Shown here: positions 1-8,030 of the stretch, in pieces | How positions within the stretch are numbered: the first letter of the stretch is position 1 | How the letters are laid out: every line of letters begins with the position of its first letter | Assembly: GCA_900110395.1 (NCBI GenBank) | Contig: FODP01000006.1 | Coordinates: forward strand, 230,821 to 294,820 | Origin: Rhodospirillales bacterium URHD0017 | GTDB taxonomy: Bacteria > Pseudomonadota > Alphaproteobacteria > Reyranellales > Reyranellaceae | DNA length: 64,000 nucleotides | Direction of reading: 5' to 3' | Translations under genes and position numbers: made by a program | The notes under the pieces: model-generated | The model's database searches: none | What the model was told of the DNA's origin: nothing | The model's input: only the letters and a program-made list of their open reading frames with translations

Positions 1-1441
1 GCCAGCGCAAGGCAGTGGGAAAGGCGAACTTGATCAGCAGGGCATAGACGACGAACGTCATGACAGTTCCGCCCAGGAGCTTGGGCAGCGAGATTTCCAC
101 GCCGTTGTTTCCGATGGCATAGATGAACGCCAGGACGACGCCTTCGCGGACGATCCAGGGCAGCGGCATGGCCATGAAGTAACGGCATGCCCCCGCGACG
201 ACCAGGCCGATCATGAACACGCCCACCAGCATGCCGGGAAAGCCGAGATCGACGTAGTTTTCGGACAGGTACCCGACGCTGATCGACGTCGCCGAGCGCA
301 TCTGCTCCGACGAATCGCCGCGCGCCAGCCGGACGAAGACCTCGGTGTCCGACAGGGCTTGCTTGCCGGGGAACAGGAAGCGCGGCTGGAAGACGTGCGC
401 CAACGCGTCGCTCCATTGGCGGAAGTCGCCCTGCTCGGGCGACACGAGCTTGACGCCGATCACCGAGCCAAAGATGTCGACATAGGCCAACGGGTTCAGC
501 AGCGCGTAGGAGGCCAGGCTCCAGTCGATATCGCCGGCCGAGACCACGCGGCCGCCGAGATAGCCGAGACGCGTATCCAGCGACATCTTGACGTTCTGAG
601 AATCGTCAGACCCCGTGGCGACTTCGCGATATTCCGACTTCACCGAGGTCCAGAACAAGGCGAGGACGACGAGCAGGATGGCCGCCGCGCCAACCAGGAT
701 ACTCGTTACCGCAGTCCAGCGGATGCGAACGGCGAGCGCCGAGATGAAGAGAATGATGAAGACGCTACGGAAGTCGCCAAGCAGGCCGGAGAATCCGATC
801 ACCAGCTCGACCATCACGGCCCCCAACAGGAAGCCGACGCCCTTGTTCACCGACAGAACGCCGCCGAACAGCATGAGCAGCGCGATGATCTTGATGCGGG
901 CCACCGCCTCCATCGGCTGGTCGATGGCGGGAATGAAGTCGACCAGGAGGCGTCCCACGGTCGAGATCAGGAGAGCGGCGAGATAGAACTGAAAGAGATC
1001 GGCCGGCCGCCAGGCGAGGTGGGCCGTGGCGTGGCGCGGCGTCGGCGGCCGGGCACTGCCCAGGACGGCCCGCATGGCGAGAGCCAGGACGATGACGCTG
1101 GCCAGCATGTACCAGTAGGCGTTGACGACCCAGGGGCCGAACAGGCCACGGCCCATCTCCTCGCCATCGGTCAGGCCGACCATGGTGCGGGCATAGATCT
1201 GCAGCCACTGCCAAAGCAGATAGTAGACCACGGCGGCGGGCAACGTGGGGGTGCCGGCGATGCGCAGGACCAGCCAGGGGACGAAGGCGCCGGCGGCGAA
1301 TTCGATCGGATCGGGGCTGAAGGGCGCCACCAAAACCAGCGCCAGGCCCAGGACCAGGAACGCACGACGCAGCAGCACGTGGTCCAAGCGTACTGGTACC
1401 CGCGCCAGCGGGGCCCGCACCGCGAGGCTCGTGATCGTCAT
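1..1441 (-). CDS. Polytopic membrane protein, O-antigen-polymerase-like (3' end outside window)
   Basis: An open frame starts at ATG 1441 (MTITSLAVRAPL) and runs without a stop off the left edge, giving 480 visible codons. The product is dominated by hydrophobic segments (for example LVLGLALVLVAPF, YWYMLASVIVLALAM, IKIIALLMLFGGVLS, ILVGAAAILLVVLALFW), roughly ten membrane spans, with one large polar loop in the middle. After that loop comes the segment SISVGYLSENYVDLGFPGM followed by further spans. This topology (many helices, one long periplasmic loop, then a G-Y-x-N-x-G-x-G-like motif) is the pattern of Wzy/oligosaccharide-repeat polymerases, but sequence identity within that group is always low, so the family is inferred. 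No neighbouring polysaccharide genes are visible on the right; any locus would lie to the left of the window. Confidence 0.7.
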   Translation of the reverse strand, partial: MTITSLAVRAPLARVPVRLDHVLLRRAFLVLGLALVLVAPFSPDPIEFAAGAFVPWLVLRIAGTPTLPAAVVYYLLWQWLQIYARTMVGLTDGEEMGRGLFGPWVVNAYWYMLASVIVLALAMRAVLGSARPPTPRHATAHLAWRPADLFQFYLAALLISTVGRLLVDFIPAIDQPMEAVARIKIIALLMLFGGVLSVNKGVGFLLGAVMVELVIGFSGLLGDFRSVFIILFISALAVRIRWTAVTSILVGAAAILLVVLALFWTSVKSEYREVATGSDDSQNVKMSLDTRLGYLGGRVVSAGDIDWSLASYALLNPLAYVDIFGSVIGVKLVSPEQGDFRQWSDALAHVFQPRFLFPGKQALSDTEVFVRLARGDSSEQMRSATSISVGYLSENYVDLGFPGMLVGVFMIGLVVAGACRYFMAMPLPWIVREGVVLAFIYAIGNNGVEISLPKLLGGTVMTFVVYALLIKFAFPTALRW

Positions 1442-1529
1442 TTAAGGGGTCGCGCGTCCAATACTATATCGTTGAATCTACACGACTTAGGCTGGTTGTG
1501 ACAGCGACAAGGACGCACGTCACAAAGCA

Positions 1530-1562
1530 TGAAAAAGGCGGCCCCGGGTGGGGCCGTCTTCG
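1530..1562 (-). terminator. Rho-independent terminator of the OmpA-like gene
   Basis: A perfect 7-bp stem (CGGCCCC at 1539-1545 pairing with GGGGCCG at 1550-1556, loop of four bases) is followed on the minus strand by five T residues (the A run at 1532-1536). It lies just downstream of the stop at 1587 and points the same way as that gene. Confidence 0.85.
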
Positions 1563-1586
1563 TTATTTGGTCAGGTGCCGGATCGC

Positions 1587-2618
1587 TTACTGGATGACGA
1601 TCTCGACGCGGCGGTTCTGCGGCTCGCGCACGCCGTCGGCGGTCTGGACCAGCAGGCCCTTCTCGCCCATGCCGATCACGCTGATCGCCTGCGCCGGCAC
1701 GCCGTTACGCACCAGGGCGTCCTTGACCGCATTGGCACGACGCAGCGACAGCGCCATGTTGTAGGCTTCCGGGCCCGACGTGTCGGTGTGGCCGGTCGCC
1801 GTGATGCGGGCGTTGCCCTTGCTCTTGAACGCAGCAGCAGCCTGCCCGATCGTCGTCAGCGCCTGCTGGGAGAGGTTCGAGCGGTCCCAGTCGAAGAACA
1901 CCATGAACGACGGCGGCGTCACCACCGGCGGCGGCGGCGGCGGCGGCGGCGGCGCGGCGCCGAACTTCATGTGCAGGCTCAGCATCGCGCTGATGTTGTT
2001 GTTGCTCGGGCTGGTGGTGATCGAATAGCCGAAACCAGACGCCGTGCCGGTGTGCACGAAGTTGGGCGTGGTCGTGCCCATGTAGCGGCCTTCCAGGTTG
2101 ATACGGAAGGTCGAGTCGAGGTTGTAGCCGACGCCGACCATCGCCTGGTAGGCGAACTGGGTGCTGTTGACCGACACGCCGAGGGCGCCCGCGTTCAGGA
2201 ACGCGGCACCGGCACCGGCGCCGATATAGGGCACGAGCGCGTTTCCGGCCATGAAGTCGTAGTAGATGTTGCCCATCACGTTGATCTGCTGGAACACGAT
2301 GCCCGCGCTGCCGGGGGTGCCGCCGAACGTGATGTTGCCGTTGTTGGCGCGGTAGGCGCCTTCGAGCTCGATGCGCGGACCGAGGAAGTCGTAGCCGACG
2401 ACGCCACCGAGGACGTAGCCGGTGTTCCACGACGCGTTCGTCTGGAACGAGCCGGTGAAGAACGGCGCAACGGTGGCCGTCGAGTTGAACGAGCTGTTGA
2501 AGATCCAGTTCAGGCCGCCTTCGAGGCCAACGTAGACGCCACCGGGCTGGAGCGACTGCGCCTGAGCAGCAAACGGAGCCGCGGCAAGCAGCGCAGCACC
2601 AACGACCATCCTCTTCAT
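1587..2618 (-). CDS. OmpA-family outer-membrane beta-barrel protein
   Basis: 343 residues. Residues 1-20 (MKRMVVGAALLAAAPFAAQA) are a Sec signal peptide with an AQA cleavage site. Residues about 21-215 are an aromatic/glycine-rich eight-strand barrel-type domain, then a run of nine prolines makes a linker, and residues about 235-343 are an OmpA C-terminal peptidoglycan-binding domain (FFDWDRSNL, TGHTDTSG, NRRVEI). The family anchors the outer membrane to peptidoglycan. The start is supported by a GGGGAGA ribosome site at 2625-2631. The gene is monocistronic, with its own terminator. The barrel is longer than the classical E. coli OmpA barrel but typical for alphaproteobacterial OmpA/porin-like proteins. 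Family assignment is secure; the specific role is not known. Confidence 0.93.
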   Translation of the reverse strand: MKRMVVGAALLAAAPFAAQAQSLQPGGVYVGLEGGLNWIFNSSFNSTATVAPFFTGSFQTNASWNTGYVLGGVVGYDFLGPRIELEGAYRANNGNITFGGTPGSAGIVFQQINVMGNIYYDFMAGNALVPYIGAGAGAAFLNAGALGVSVNSTQFAYQAMVGVGYNLDSTFRINLEGRYMGTTTPNFVHTGTASGFGYSITTSPSNNNISAMLSLHMKFGAAPPPPPPPPPVVTPPSFMVFFDWDRSNLSQQALTTIGQAAAAFKSKGNARITATGHTDTSGPEAYNMALSLRRANAVKDALVRNGVPAQAISVIGMGEKGLLVQTADGVREPQNRRVEIVIQ

Positions 2619-2631
2619 CTGGTATCTCCCC

Positions 2632-2879
2632 GACTGTGTTGCCTTTGAGGCGCTTTAACGACGAACGTACGTTGGAATTTATACCTTTTTGAGCCCACGG
2701 CGGCAATCACGCGGCAACCGCAAGCCGAGTCTTGTGATTTTTATGCAACACCTTAGCGAGAGGCCCTGTTTTCCTGCCTGCGGGCGCATGAGCGGGGCTC
2801 ATGACGGGGTTACTTCCCCTCGATGGCGCCCTACCGGGGAGGGGATTTAAGGTCGCAACCCACCTTGGAGGACCCGCCC
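2632..2879. promoter_or_regulatory. Divergent intergenic region between ompA-like gene and yghU
   Basis: About 250 bp without a gene. It must hold the promoters of both neighbours. It contains a perfect short hairpin, CATGAGC-GGG-GCTCATG at 2787-2803, of unknown role, and the TTGGAGGA ribosome site for the gene starting at 2880. I could not assign -35/-10 boxes with confidence. Confidence 0.4.
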
Positions 2880-3755
2880 ATGAGCAGCACAGCCGACTAC
2901 ACCCCGCCCCCCGTCTGGACCTGGAACAAGGCGAATGGCGGCCGCTTCGCCAATATCAACCGGCCGATCGCCGGGTCGACCCACGACAAGGAGCTGCCGG
3001 TGGGCCGCCACCCCTTCCAGCTCTACTCGCTGGGCACACCCAACGGGCAGAAGGTCACCATCATGTTCGAGGAGCTGCTGGCCAAGGGCCACAAGGGCGC
3101 CGAGTACGATGCCTGGCTGATCAAGATCGGCGAGGGCGAGCAGTTCGGCTCGGGGTTCGTGGCGGCCAATCCCAATTCCAAGATCCCCGCCCTGATCGAC
3201 CGCAGCGGGCCCAAGCCGGTCCGCGTGTTCGAATCGGGAGCGATGCTGCTCTACCTCGCCGAGAAGTTCGGCGAGTTCGTCCCGAAGGTGACGGACCCGG
3301 CACGCGCCGAGTGCCTGTCGTGGCTGTTCTGGCAGATGGGCAGCGCGCCCTACCTGGGCGGCGGCTTCGGCCACTTCTATGCCTATGCGCCGACCAAGAT
3401 CGAATACGCCATCGACCGCTTCGCGATGGAGACCAAGCGGCAGCTTGACGTGCTCGACCGGCGGCTCGCCGAGAGCAAGTTTCTGGCGGGCGACGACTAC
3501 ACCATCGCCGACATCGCGGTGTGGCCGTGGTACGGCGGCCTGGCCAAGGGCCTGCTCTACGGCGCTGGCGAGTTTTTGGCCGTGACGGAATACAAGAACG
3601 TCCAGCGCTGGGCCGACACGATCGGCGCGCGGCCGGCGGTGAAGCGCGGGCGCATCGTCAACCGCATGCAGGGCGATCCGGCGGCCCAGCTGCGCGAGCG
3701 GCACGATGCGAGCGACTTCGAGTTGAAGACCCAGGACAAGATGGCGGCCGACTGA
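2880..3755 (+). CDS. yghU: YghU-type glutathione-dependent disulfide oxidoreductase (GST family)
   Basis: 291 residues from ATG 2880, chosen because TTGGAGGACC sits 6-8 bases upstream; an earlier in-frame ATG at 2823 lacks a ribosome site. The N-terminal thioredoxin-fold half carries the YghU/Ure2p-like segments (PPPVWTWNKANGGRFANINRP, LYSLGTPNGQKVTIMFEELL, NPNSKIPAL, ESGAMLLYLAEKFG), and the C-terminal half is all-helical (FLAGDDYTIADIAVWPWYGGL is the GST N-capping/hydrophobic staple region). Length matches E. coli YghU (about 288). Known members bind two glutathione molecules and reduce organic hydroperoxides or disulfides. It converges on the DUF899 gene across a palindromic repeat. Confidence 0.93.
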   Translation: MSSTADYTPPPVWTWNKANGGRFANINRPIAGSTHDKELPVGRHPFQLYSLGTPNGQKVTIMFEELLAKGHKGAEYDAWLIKIGEGEQFGSGFVAANPNSKIPALIDRSGPKPVRVFESGAMLLYLAEKFGEFVPKVTDPARAECLSWLFWQMGSAPYLGGGFGHFYAYAPTKIEYAIDRFAMETKRQLDVLDRRLAESKFLAGDDYTIADIAVWPWYGGLAKGLLYGAGEFLAVTEYKNVQRWADTIGARPAVKRGRIVNRMQGDPAAQLRERHDASDFELKTQDKMAAD

Positions 3756-3776
3756 GGGTCCTTCGTCGATCACCGC

Positions 3777-3882
3777 CTCATGCTCCTCTCCCCGCTAGGG
3801 GGAGAGGTTGGGTGAGGGGGCTACACCCGTCGATTCCCCCTCACCTAGCCTCTCCCCCTAGCGGGGGAGAGGAACATGAGGG
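3777..3882. repeat. Large inverted pair of GC-rich palindromes
   Basis: Two palindromes face each other: CCTCTCCCC (3785-3793)/GGGGAGAGG (3799-3807), and CCTCTCCCCC (3849-3858)/GGGGGAGAGG (3863-3872). The two units plus flanks (GGTTGGGTGAGGGGG and its near-complement) are reverse complements of one another, so the whole interval is one imperfect inverted repeat with arms of about 45 bp. A third copy of the unit is at 54721-54742. It sits between two convergent genes and may act as a bidirectional terminator. Confidence 0.85.
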
Positions 3883-3913
3883 ATGCGAAGGAAGACGCCT
3901 TCCAGAGTCAGCA

Positions 3914-4654
3914 TCAGCCGCCGCAGCACGACTTCGCCGGCGCGCTCTCATAGCGATCATGATGACGCACCCAGGCCATGGTGAAGTCGAGCCCGTCCTC
4001 GTCGCGGCCCTTGGGCGTGAGGTCGAGCAGGTTGTAGGTGTGCATCATCACCTCCACGCCGCGGCCGTAGGTCGAGTAGGTGTGGAAGACCACGCCGGCG
4101 TCATCCTTCCAGAAGACGCTGACGCCGGGCATTTCCTGGCCGGGAGGCTTTGAGCCGAAATTGTAGTCGCCCGTGCCGTTCTCCTTCTCCTCGGCCGTGA
4201 AGGTGACGTGGAAGTCCCGGTTGAAGTCGGTGCCGTGCGAGGACACCCAGGGGAACTTCCAGCCCATGCGCTTGCGGAAGCGCTCGATGTCGGCGAGCGG
4301 CGCCAGCGAGACGGCGACGAAGCTCGTGTCGCGCTGCGCCAGGTGTACCAGCGTGGGATCGGTGTGGTCGGCCATGTAGGAGCAGCTCTTGCAGCCCTGC
4401 TCCCAGCCCGGGGGCAGCATGAAGTGCTGCATCACGAGCTGATGGCGGCCGTCGAAGAAGTCGGCCAGCCGGCGCGGCCCCTGCGGCGTGTCGAAGACGT
4501 AGTCCTTGTCCACGCGCACCCACGGCAGGGCGCGGCGCTCGCGGGCGATCTGATCGCGCAGGTGCGTCAGCTCCTTCTCGCGCTCGAGCAGCGCCTTGCG
4601 CGCGGCGAGCCAGTGCTGGGGGGAAACGGCGGAAGGGTTGGCGGTGGTGGTCAT
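3914..4654 (-). CDS. DUF899 family thioredoxin-like protein
   Basis: 246 residues. The start at 4654 is preceded by AAGGAGGACATC. The protein shows the DUF899 layout: an N-terminal helical stretch (ALLEREKELTHLRDQIARERRALP), then a thioredoxin-fold region with FDGRHQLVMQHFMLPPGW, the CKSCSYMAD cysteine pair, SLAPLADIERFRKRMGW and a C-terminal DFTMAWVRHHDRY block. The C-terminus ends in the Cys pair CCGG. Biochemical role in the family is not established; the CxxC suggests redox activity. It is separated from the upstream dioxygenase operon by about 80 bp on the same strand and has its own strong ribosome site. Confidence 0.9.
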   Translation of the reverse strand: MTTTANPSAVSPQHWLAARKALLEREKELTHLRDQIARERRALPWVRVDKDYVFDTPQGPRRLADFFDGRHQLVMQHFMLPPGWEQGCKSCSYMADHTDPTLVHLAQRDTSFVAVSLAPLADIERFRKRMGWKFPWVSSHGTDFNRDFHVTFTAEEKENGTGDYNFGSKPPGQEMPGVSVFWKDDAGVVFHTYSTYGRGVEVMMHTYNLLDLTPKGRDEDGLDFTMAWVRHHDRYESAPAKSCCGG

Positions 4655-4734
4655 GATGTCCTCCTTGAGACTGTCGGGACAAATCTGGGCCCGCCGCCAA
4701 AAGGGTGGGAGTTACAAGTGTGGCGGGATTCCCC

Positions 4735-5805
4735 TCAGCTGGGGGGCGGGGGGCGGGCGCCGTCGCGCTGGACCTGCATGTTGGCCAGGAAGGCGACCAG
4801 GGGATGGATGCCCATCGCCACCATGGCGGGCACGTCGAGCTGCACCAGCGCCGTGCTCTGTTCCGGGGTCAGGGCAAAGCGGGCGGCAAAGCCGTTGGCG
4901 TCGGCGAGGAAGTGGGCCCGCGCCGGCGCCTCATGGGCGAGGCCATGCAAAGCGGTCGTCAGCCCGACCAGCTCCGGCTTGATCGACGGATAGTGCAGGT
5001 CGCGCGCCGCACCGCCACCCTCGAACCAGGCGACCGAGGCGTAGTTGTGATGCCAGCTCGGATCGAGCGAAACGATGTCGGGCTTGCGCTCGCCCAGCGC
5101 ACCGGCGGCGCAGGCCCAGCACCGCAGCTCGATGTTGCCTTTGTCGTCGAGCTCGTCCTCGTCGTAGCCGATCAGGGACTTGAGGTTGCCCGCCGCGATG
5201 CGGGCGAGCGCTGCGCGATCCCAGTCGAGCTCCGGATTGGCGTAGCGATCGGTCCCGGGAAAATGCGACATGCCTCCGCTCGCCAGCACCACGGTCCTGA
5301 GGCCGAGCGCCGTCACCGACCGCGCAATCGCCTCGCCGAAGGCATAGCAGCGCGCCATGGTGGGCTGCGGCGCGAGATAGGCGTTGATGTAGATCGGCAG
5401 CACGGGATCGCTGTGGCCGATATGGCTGAGCGGTATCCCCATGGCATAGTCGAACTTCGCCGTGCTGGTGAAGGCAGGGTCGAAGCCCTGCTTGTAGAGC
5501 TGGCGGACGAGTTCCAGGCCGATCGCTCCGGGGATCTCCCACTTGAAGTCACGGCCGGCGAAGTGGCCGTGCGCGGCGGCGCCGACATGCACGGTGAAGG
5601 GCGGCGCGACGGCGTGGAAGAACTGCTCGGCATGGTCGTTGGAGAAGATGATCCAGAGATCGGGCCTGAGCGCGCGCAGCCTGCTGCCGATCTCCGCCGC
5701 CGTGGCGCGCACCCGCTCGACGGTGCCGCGATCCTCCGTCGGCGGCAGGGTGAAGAACTGAGGCGCATGAGGCAGCAGCGCCCCGCCGACGACGGTCGTG
5801 ACCAT
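4735..5805 (-). CDS. Class III extradiol dioxygenase (LigB-type) with LigA-like C-terminal tail
   Basis: 356 residues. The N-terminal about 275 residues form a LigB domain: GGALLPHAPQFF near the start (metal-binding His), IIFSNDHAEQFF, GIPLSHIGHSDPVLPIYIN and VVLASGGMSHFPG. The family opens catechol-type rings beside the hydroxyls using Fe(II). The last about 80 residues (LADANGFAARFALTPEQ, then MVAMGIHPLVAFLANM) resemble LigA, the small subunit of protocatechuate 4,5-dioxygenase, so both subunits appear to be fused as in gallate-dioxygenase-type enzymes. RBS GGGGGAGATG precedes ATG 5805. It lies 24 bp after the subunit-3-like gene on the same strand and is probably co-transcribed with it and the GMC oxidoreductase. 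Substrate unknown. Confidence 0.85.
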   Translation of the reverse strand: MVTTVVGGALLPHAPQFFTLPPTEDRGTVERVRATAAEIGSRLRALRPDLWIIFSNDHAEQFFHAVAPPFTVHVGAAAHGHFAGRDFKWEIPGAIGLELVRQLYKQGFDPAFTSTAKFDYAMGIPLSHIGHSDPVLPIYINAYLAPQPTMARCYAFGEAIARSVTALGLRTVVLASGGMSHFPGTDRYANPELDWDRAALARIAAGNLKSLIGYDEDELDDKGNIELRCWACAAGALGERKPDIVSLDPSWHHNYASVAWFEGGGAARDLHYPSIKPELVGLTTALHGLAHEAPARAHFLADANGFAARFALTPEQSTALVQLDVPAMVAMGIHPLVAFLANMQVQRDGARPPPPS

Positions 5806-5829
5806 GGCTTCATCTCCCCCCGGACCCGG

Positions 5830-6237
5830 TCACGCCTGCCGCCAGAACGGCTTGCGCTGGCGGGTCGTCTGGAGAATCTCCGGGTCGAACGGCGCCAACG
5901 GGAAGCCTTCCGGCTGCAGCGCGCCGCCCCGCCAGCCCACTCGCCTGTGCACGCGCGGGTCGCCGTAGTAGGCGAGATAGACGAGCTCCAGGACGGCAGT
6001 GAAGGCGGCGCCGTCCGCCGCCTCGAGGTCGCGCAACAACGCGTCCTGTTGCGAAGCCGGCAGGTCGGCGGACCATTTCGGCGCAAGTTTTTCGATGAAG
6101 GTCGCGAGCGCGCGCTGGTACGGCGCGTGCCGCCGCGCCAGCGACTCCACTTCCGGCGCCAAGCCCATCGTGCCCGCGCCCGGCAGATCGTCGATCGGCG
6201 GGACCAGGCGGTCCATCACGGCGCTCAGGGTCATCAT
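5830..6237 (-). CDS. Gluconate 2-dehydrogenase subunit-3-like protein
   Basis: 135 residues. The pattern LSAVMDRLVPP...GAGTMGL, FTAVLELVYLAYYGDPRVHRRVGWRGGALQPEGFP is that of the subunit-3 family, small partners of GMC-type flavin dehydrogenases. The start codon overlaps the stop of the GMC oxidoreductase gene by 4 bp (ATGA), which indicates translational coupling and a two-subunit enzyme. No Tat signal (usual in periplasmic members) is visible, so this pair may be cytoplasmic. Identity of family is fairly sure; substrate cannot be told. Confidence 0.85.
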   Translation of the reverse strand: MMTLSAVMDRLVPPIDDLPGAGTMGLAPEVESLARRHAPYQRALATFIEKLAPKWSADLPASQQDALLRDLEAADGAAFTAVLELVYLAYYGDPRVHRRVGWRGGALQPEGFPLAPFDPEILQTTRQRKPFWRQA

Positions 6238-7832
6238 GGATGTTGTGCCTTGCGGATATGGTCGGCAGCCCGCAGCGCGATCGCCTGCAGCGTGGGGGTC
6301 GGATTGACCGAGGCGCCGGTCACGAACACGCTGCCATCGACGACGTACAGATTGTCGACGTCGTGCGCCCGGCCGCTGTGGTCGACGACCGAGCGGCGCG
6401 GATCGTCGCCCATGCGGGCGGTGCCCATGAGATGCCAGCCCGAGGGCCGCAGCTGCGGCGTCGCTTTCACCGTGTGGGCGCCGGCCGCGTTCAGCACCTT
6501 CTCGGCCTGGCGGCAGGCATGCGCCATCATGCGGGCCGAGTTTTTAGACAGGCGATAGGACACTTTCGGCGCGGCGATGCCGTTGGAGTCCGTCAGCGAG
6601 GCAGAAAGCTCGACGCGATTGTGTTCCTCGGGCAGGTCCTCGCCCAGCGCGATCACGGTGGTCGAATTGCCGAAGCGCATGGCGAAGTCGGCGTGATGGC
6701 GCTCGCCCCAGGCGACCGGGGCCATGGCGAAGCCCAGCGCCGTCCGCGCCGGGCCGGTGCTGCGATTCATCTGGAAGGTGTAGCCGCGCACGAAGCCGCG
6801 CGTGCTGTCGGTCTCGTAGAACTCCTGCGACAGCAGGATGTTGCCGAGCGGACCGCGCCAGGTTGGATCGCTGCCATCGTCGAAGAAGCCGGTAATGGCG
6901 GCGCATGGGTGGAACATCAGGTTGCGGCCGACCAGCCCGCTCGAATTGGCGAGCCCGTTGGGATGACGTTCGCTCGTGGACAGCAGCAGCAGGCGCGGCG
7001 TGCCGATGCCGTTGGCGGCCAGGACCACCAGGCGCGCCGGCTGGGACTGGACGGTGCCGGCGGCATCGAAGTAGCGCGCGCCGGTGGCCCGTCCGCTCGA
7101 ATCGGTGGTGACCTCGAACACCCGCGCGCCGGTGCGCAGCTCGACGCCGTTGGCGATCGCCGCCGGCCAGTAGGTCACATCGGTCGAGGCCTTGGCCTGC
7201 ACGGTGCAGCCGAGGCCGTTGGGGCCGCAGTTGTTGCAGGCCTCCCGGCCGCGATAGGGCACCGAATTGATGTAGGAGTCCGACGGCCACCAGTGCCAGC
7301 CGAGGCTGTCGAAGCCGCGCGCCAGCCGTTCGCCGTCCGGCCCGAGCGGCAGCGACGGCATGGGCCGCGGCGCGCGCGGCGGATTGGCGGGATCTCCGGC
7401 CGTGCCGGAGCAGCCCATCCACTGGTCGTTGAGGTCGTAGTAGGCCTCGAGGTCGACGTACGACAGCGGCCAGTCATCGGCGACGCCGTCCTGGCTGCGG
7501 ACGCGAAAGTCGGAGGGATGGAAGCGCGGCGCATGCGCGGTCCAGTGGACGGTGCTGCCGCCGACCGCGTTGAACATCAGGGGCGTGACGTCGGACGCCG
7601 TGTCGTCGACCGGATAATCTTCCGGCAGCGCGCGCACGTTGGGATTGAAGCTGAAGCTGGTGGCGCCGCGGAACTCCCAGTCGGGGAAGGAAGTCGAATA
7701 CTCGCCGGGCTTGTGCCAGCGGCCCTGCTCGAGACAGACGATGCGGAGACCGGCGTCGGACAGTCGCCAGGCCACTGCCGCCCCCGAGGCGCCGGCGCCA
7801 ATGATCAATATGTCGGCCCGATCGTGTGTCAT
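6234..7832 (-). CDS. GMC-family FAD-dependent oxidoreductase
   Basis: 532 residues from ATG 7832; an upstream in-frame ATG (7946) would add 38 residues unlike the family, whereas MTHDRADILIIGAGASGAA puts the FAD dinucleotide fold (GxGxxG) at the usual distance from the start. Other landmarks: NAVGGSTVHWTAHAPRFHPSDF (flavin-attachment region of the family), a Cys-rich NNCGPNGLGCTVQAKAS segment, VVLAANGIGTPRLLLLS, and the C-terminal His/Asn active-site region LRPSGWHLMGTARMGDD ... VVDGSVFVTGASVNPTPTLQAIALRAAD. With its overlapping small subunit it resembles gluconate/sorbitol-type dehydrogenases; the downstream ring-cleavage dioxygenase suggests use on an aromatic or cyclic alcohol. Confidence 0.92.
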   Translation of the reverse strand: MTHDRADILIIGAGASGAAVAWRLSDAGLRIVCLEQGRWHKPGEYSTSFPDWEFRGATSFSFNPNVRALPEDYPVDDTASDVTPLMFNAVGGSTVHWTAHAPRFHPSDFRVRSQDGVADDWPLSYVDLEAYYDLNDQWMGCSGTAGDPANPPRAPRPMPSLPLGPDGERLARGFDSLGWHWWPSDSYINSVPYRGREACNNCGPNGLGCTVQAKASTDVTYWPAAIANGVELRTGARVFEVTTDSSGRATGARYFDAAGTVQSQPARLVVLAANGIGTPRLLLLSTSERHPNGLANSSGLVGRNLMFHPCAAITGFFDDGSDPTWRGPLGNILLSQEFYETDSTRGFVRGYTFQMNRSTGPARTALGFAMAPVAWGERHHADFAMRFGNSTTVIALGEDLPEEHNRVELSASLTDSNGIAAPKVSYRLSKNSARMMAHACRQAEKVLNAAGAHTVKATPQLRPSGWHLMGTARMGDDPRRSVVDHSGRAHDVDNLYVVDGSVFVTGASVNPTPTLQAIALRAADHIRKAQHP

Positions 7833-8030
7833 GCCCAGTGCCCCCAATCCGTCCGATTCAACGGTCGGGAGCGGCGGAGAGCAAGCTATTGATGCAATGT
7901 TATCTTTTTGTTCGAATGGGGCAGCAGCCGCCTCGCCGCTTGCCATACCAATTGTATCAATCGTCTCAAATTAGACCTGTCAGCGCCTCTGAAGTAAAAT
8001 CCCTCCACCCTCGCATCCTGGAGTCTTTCA

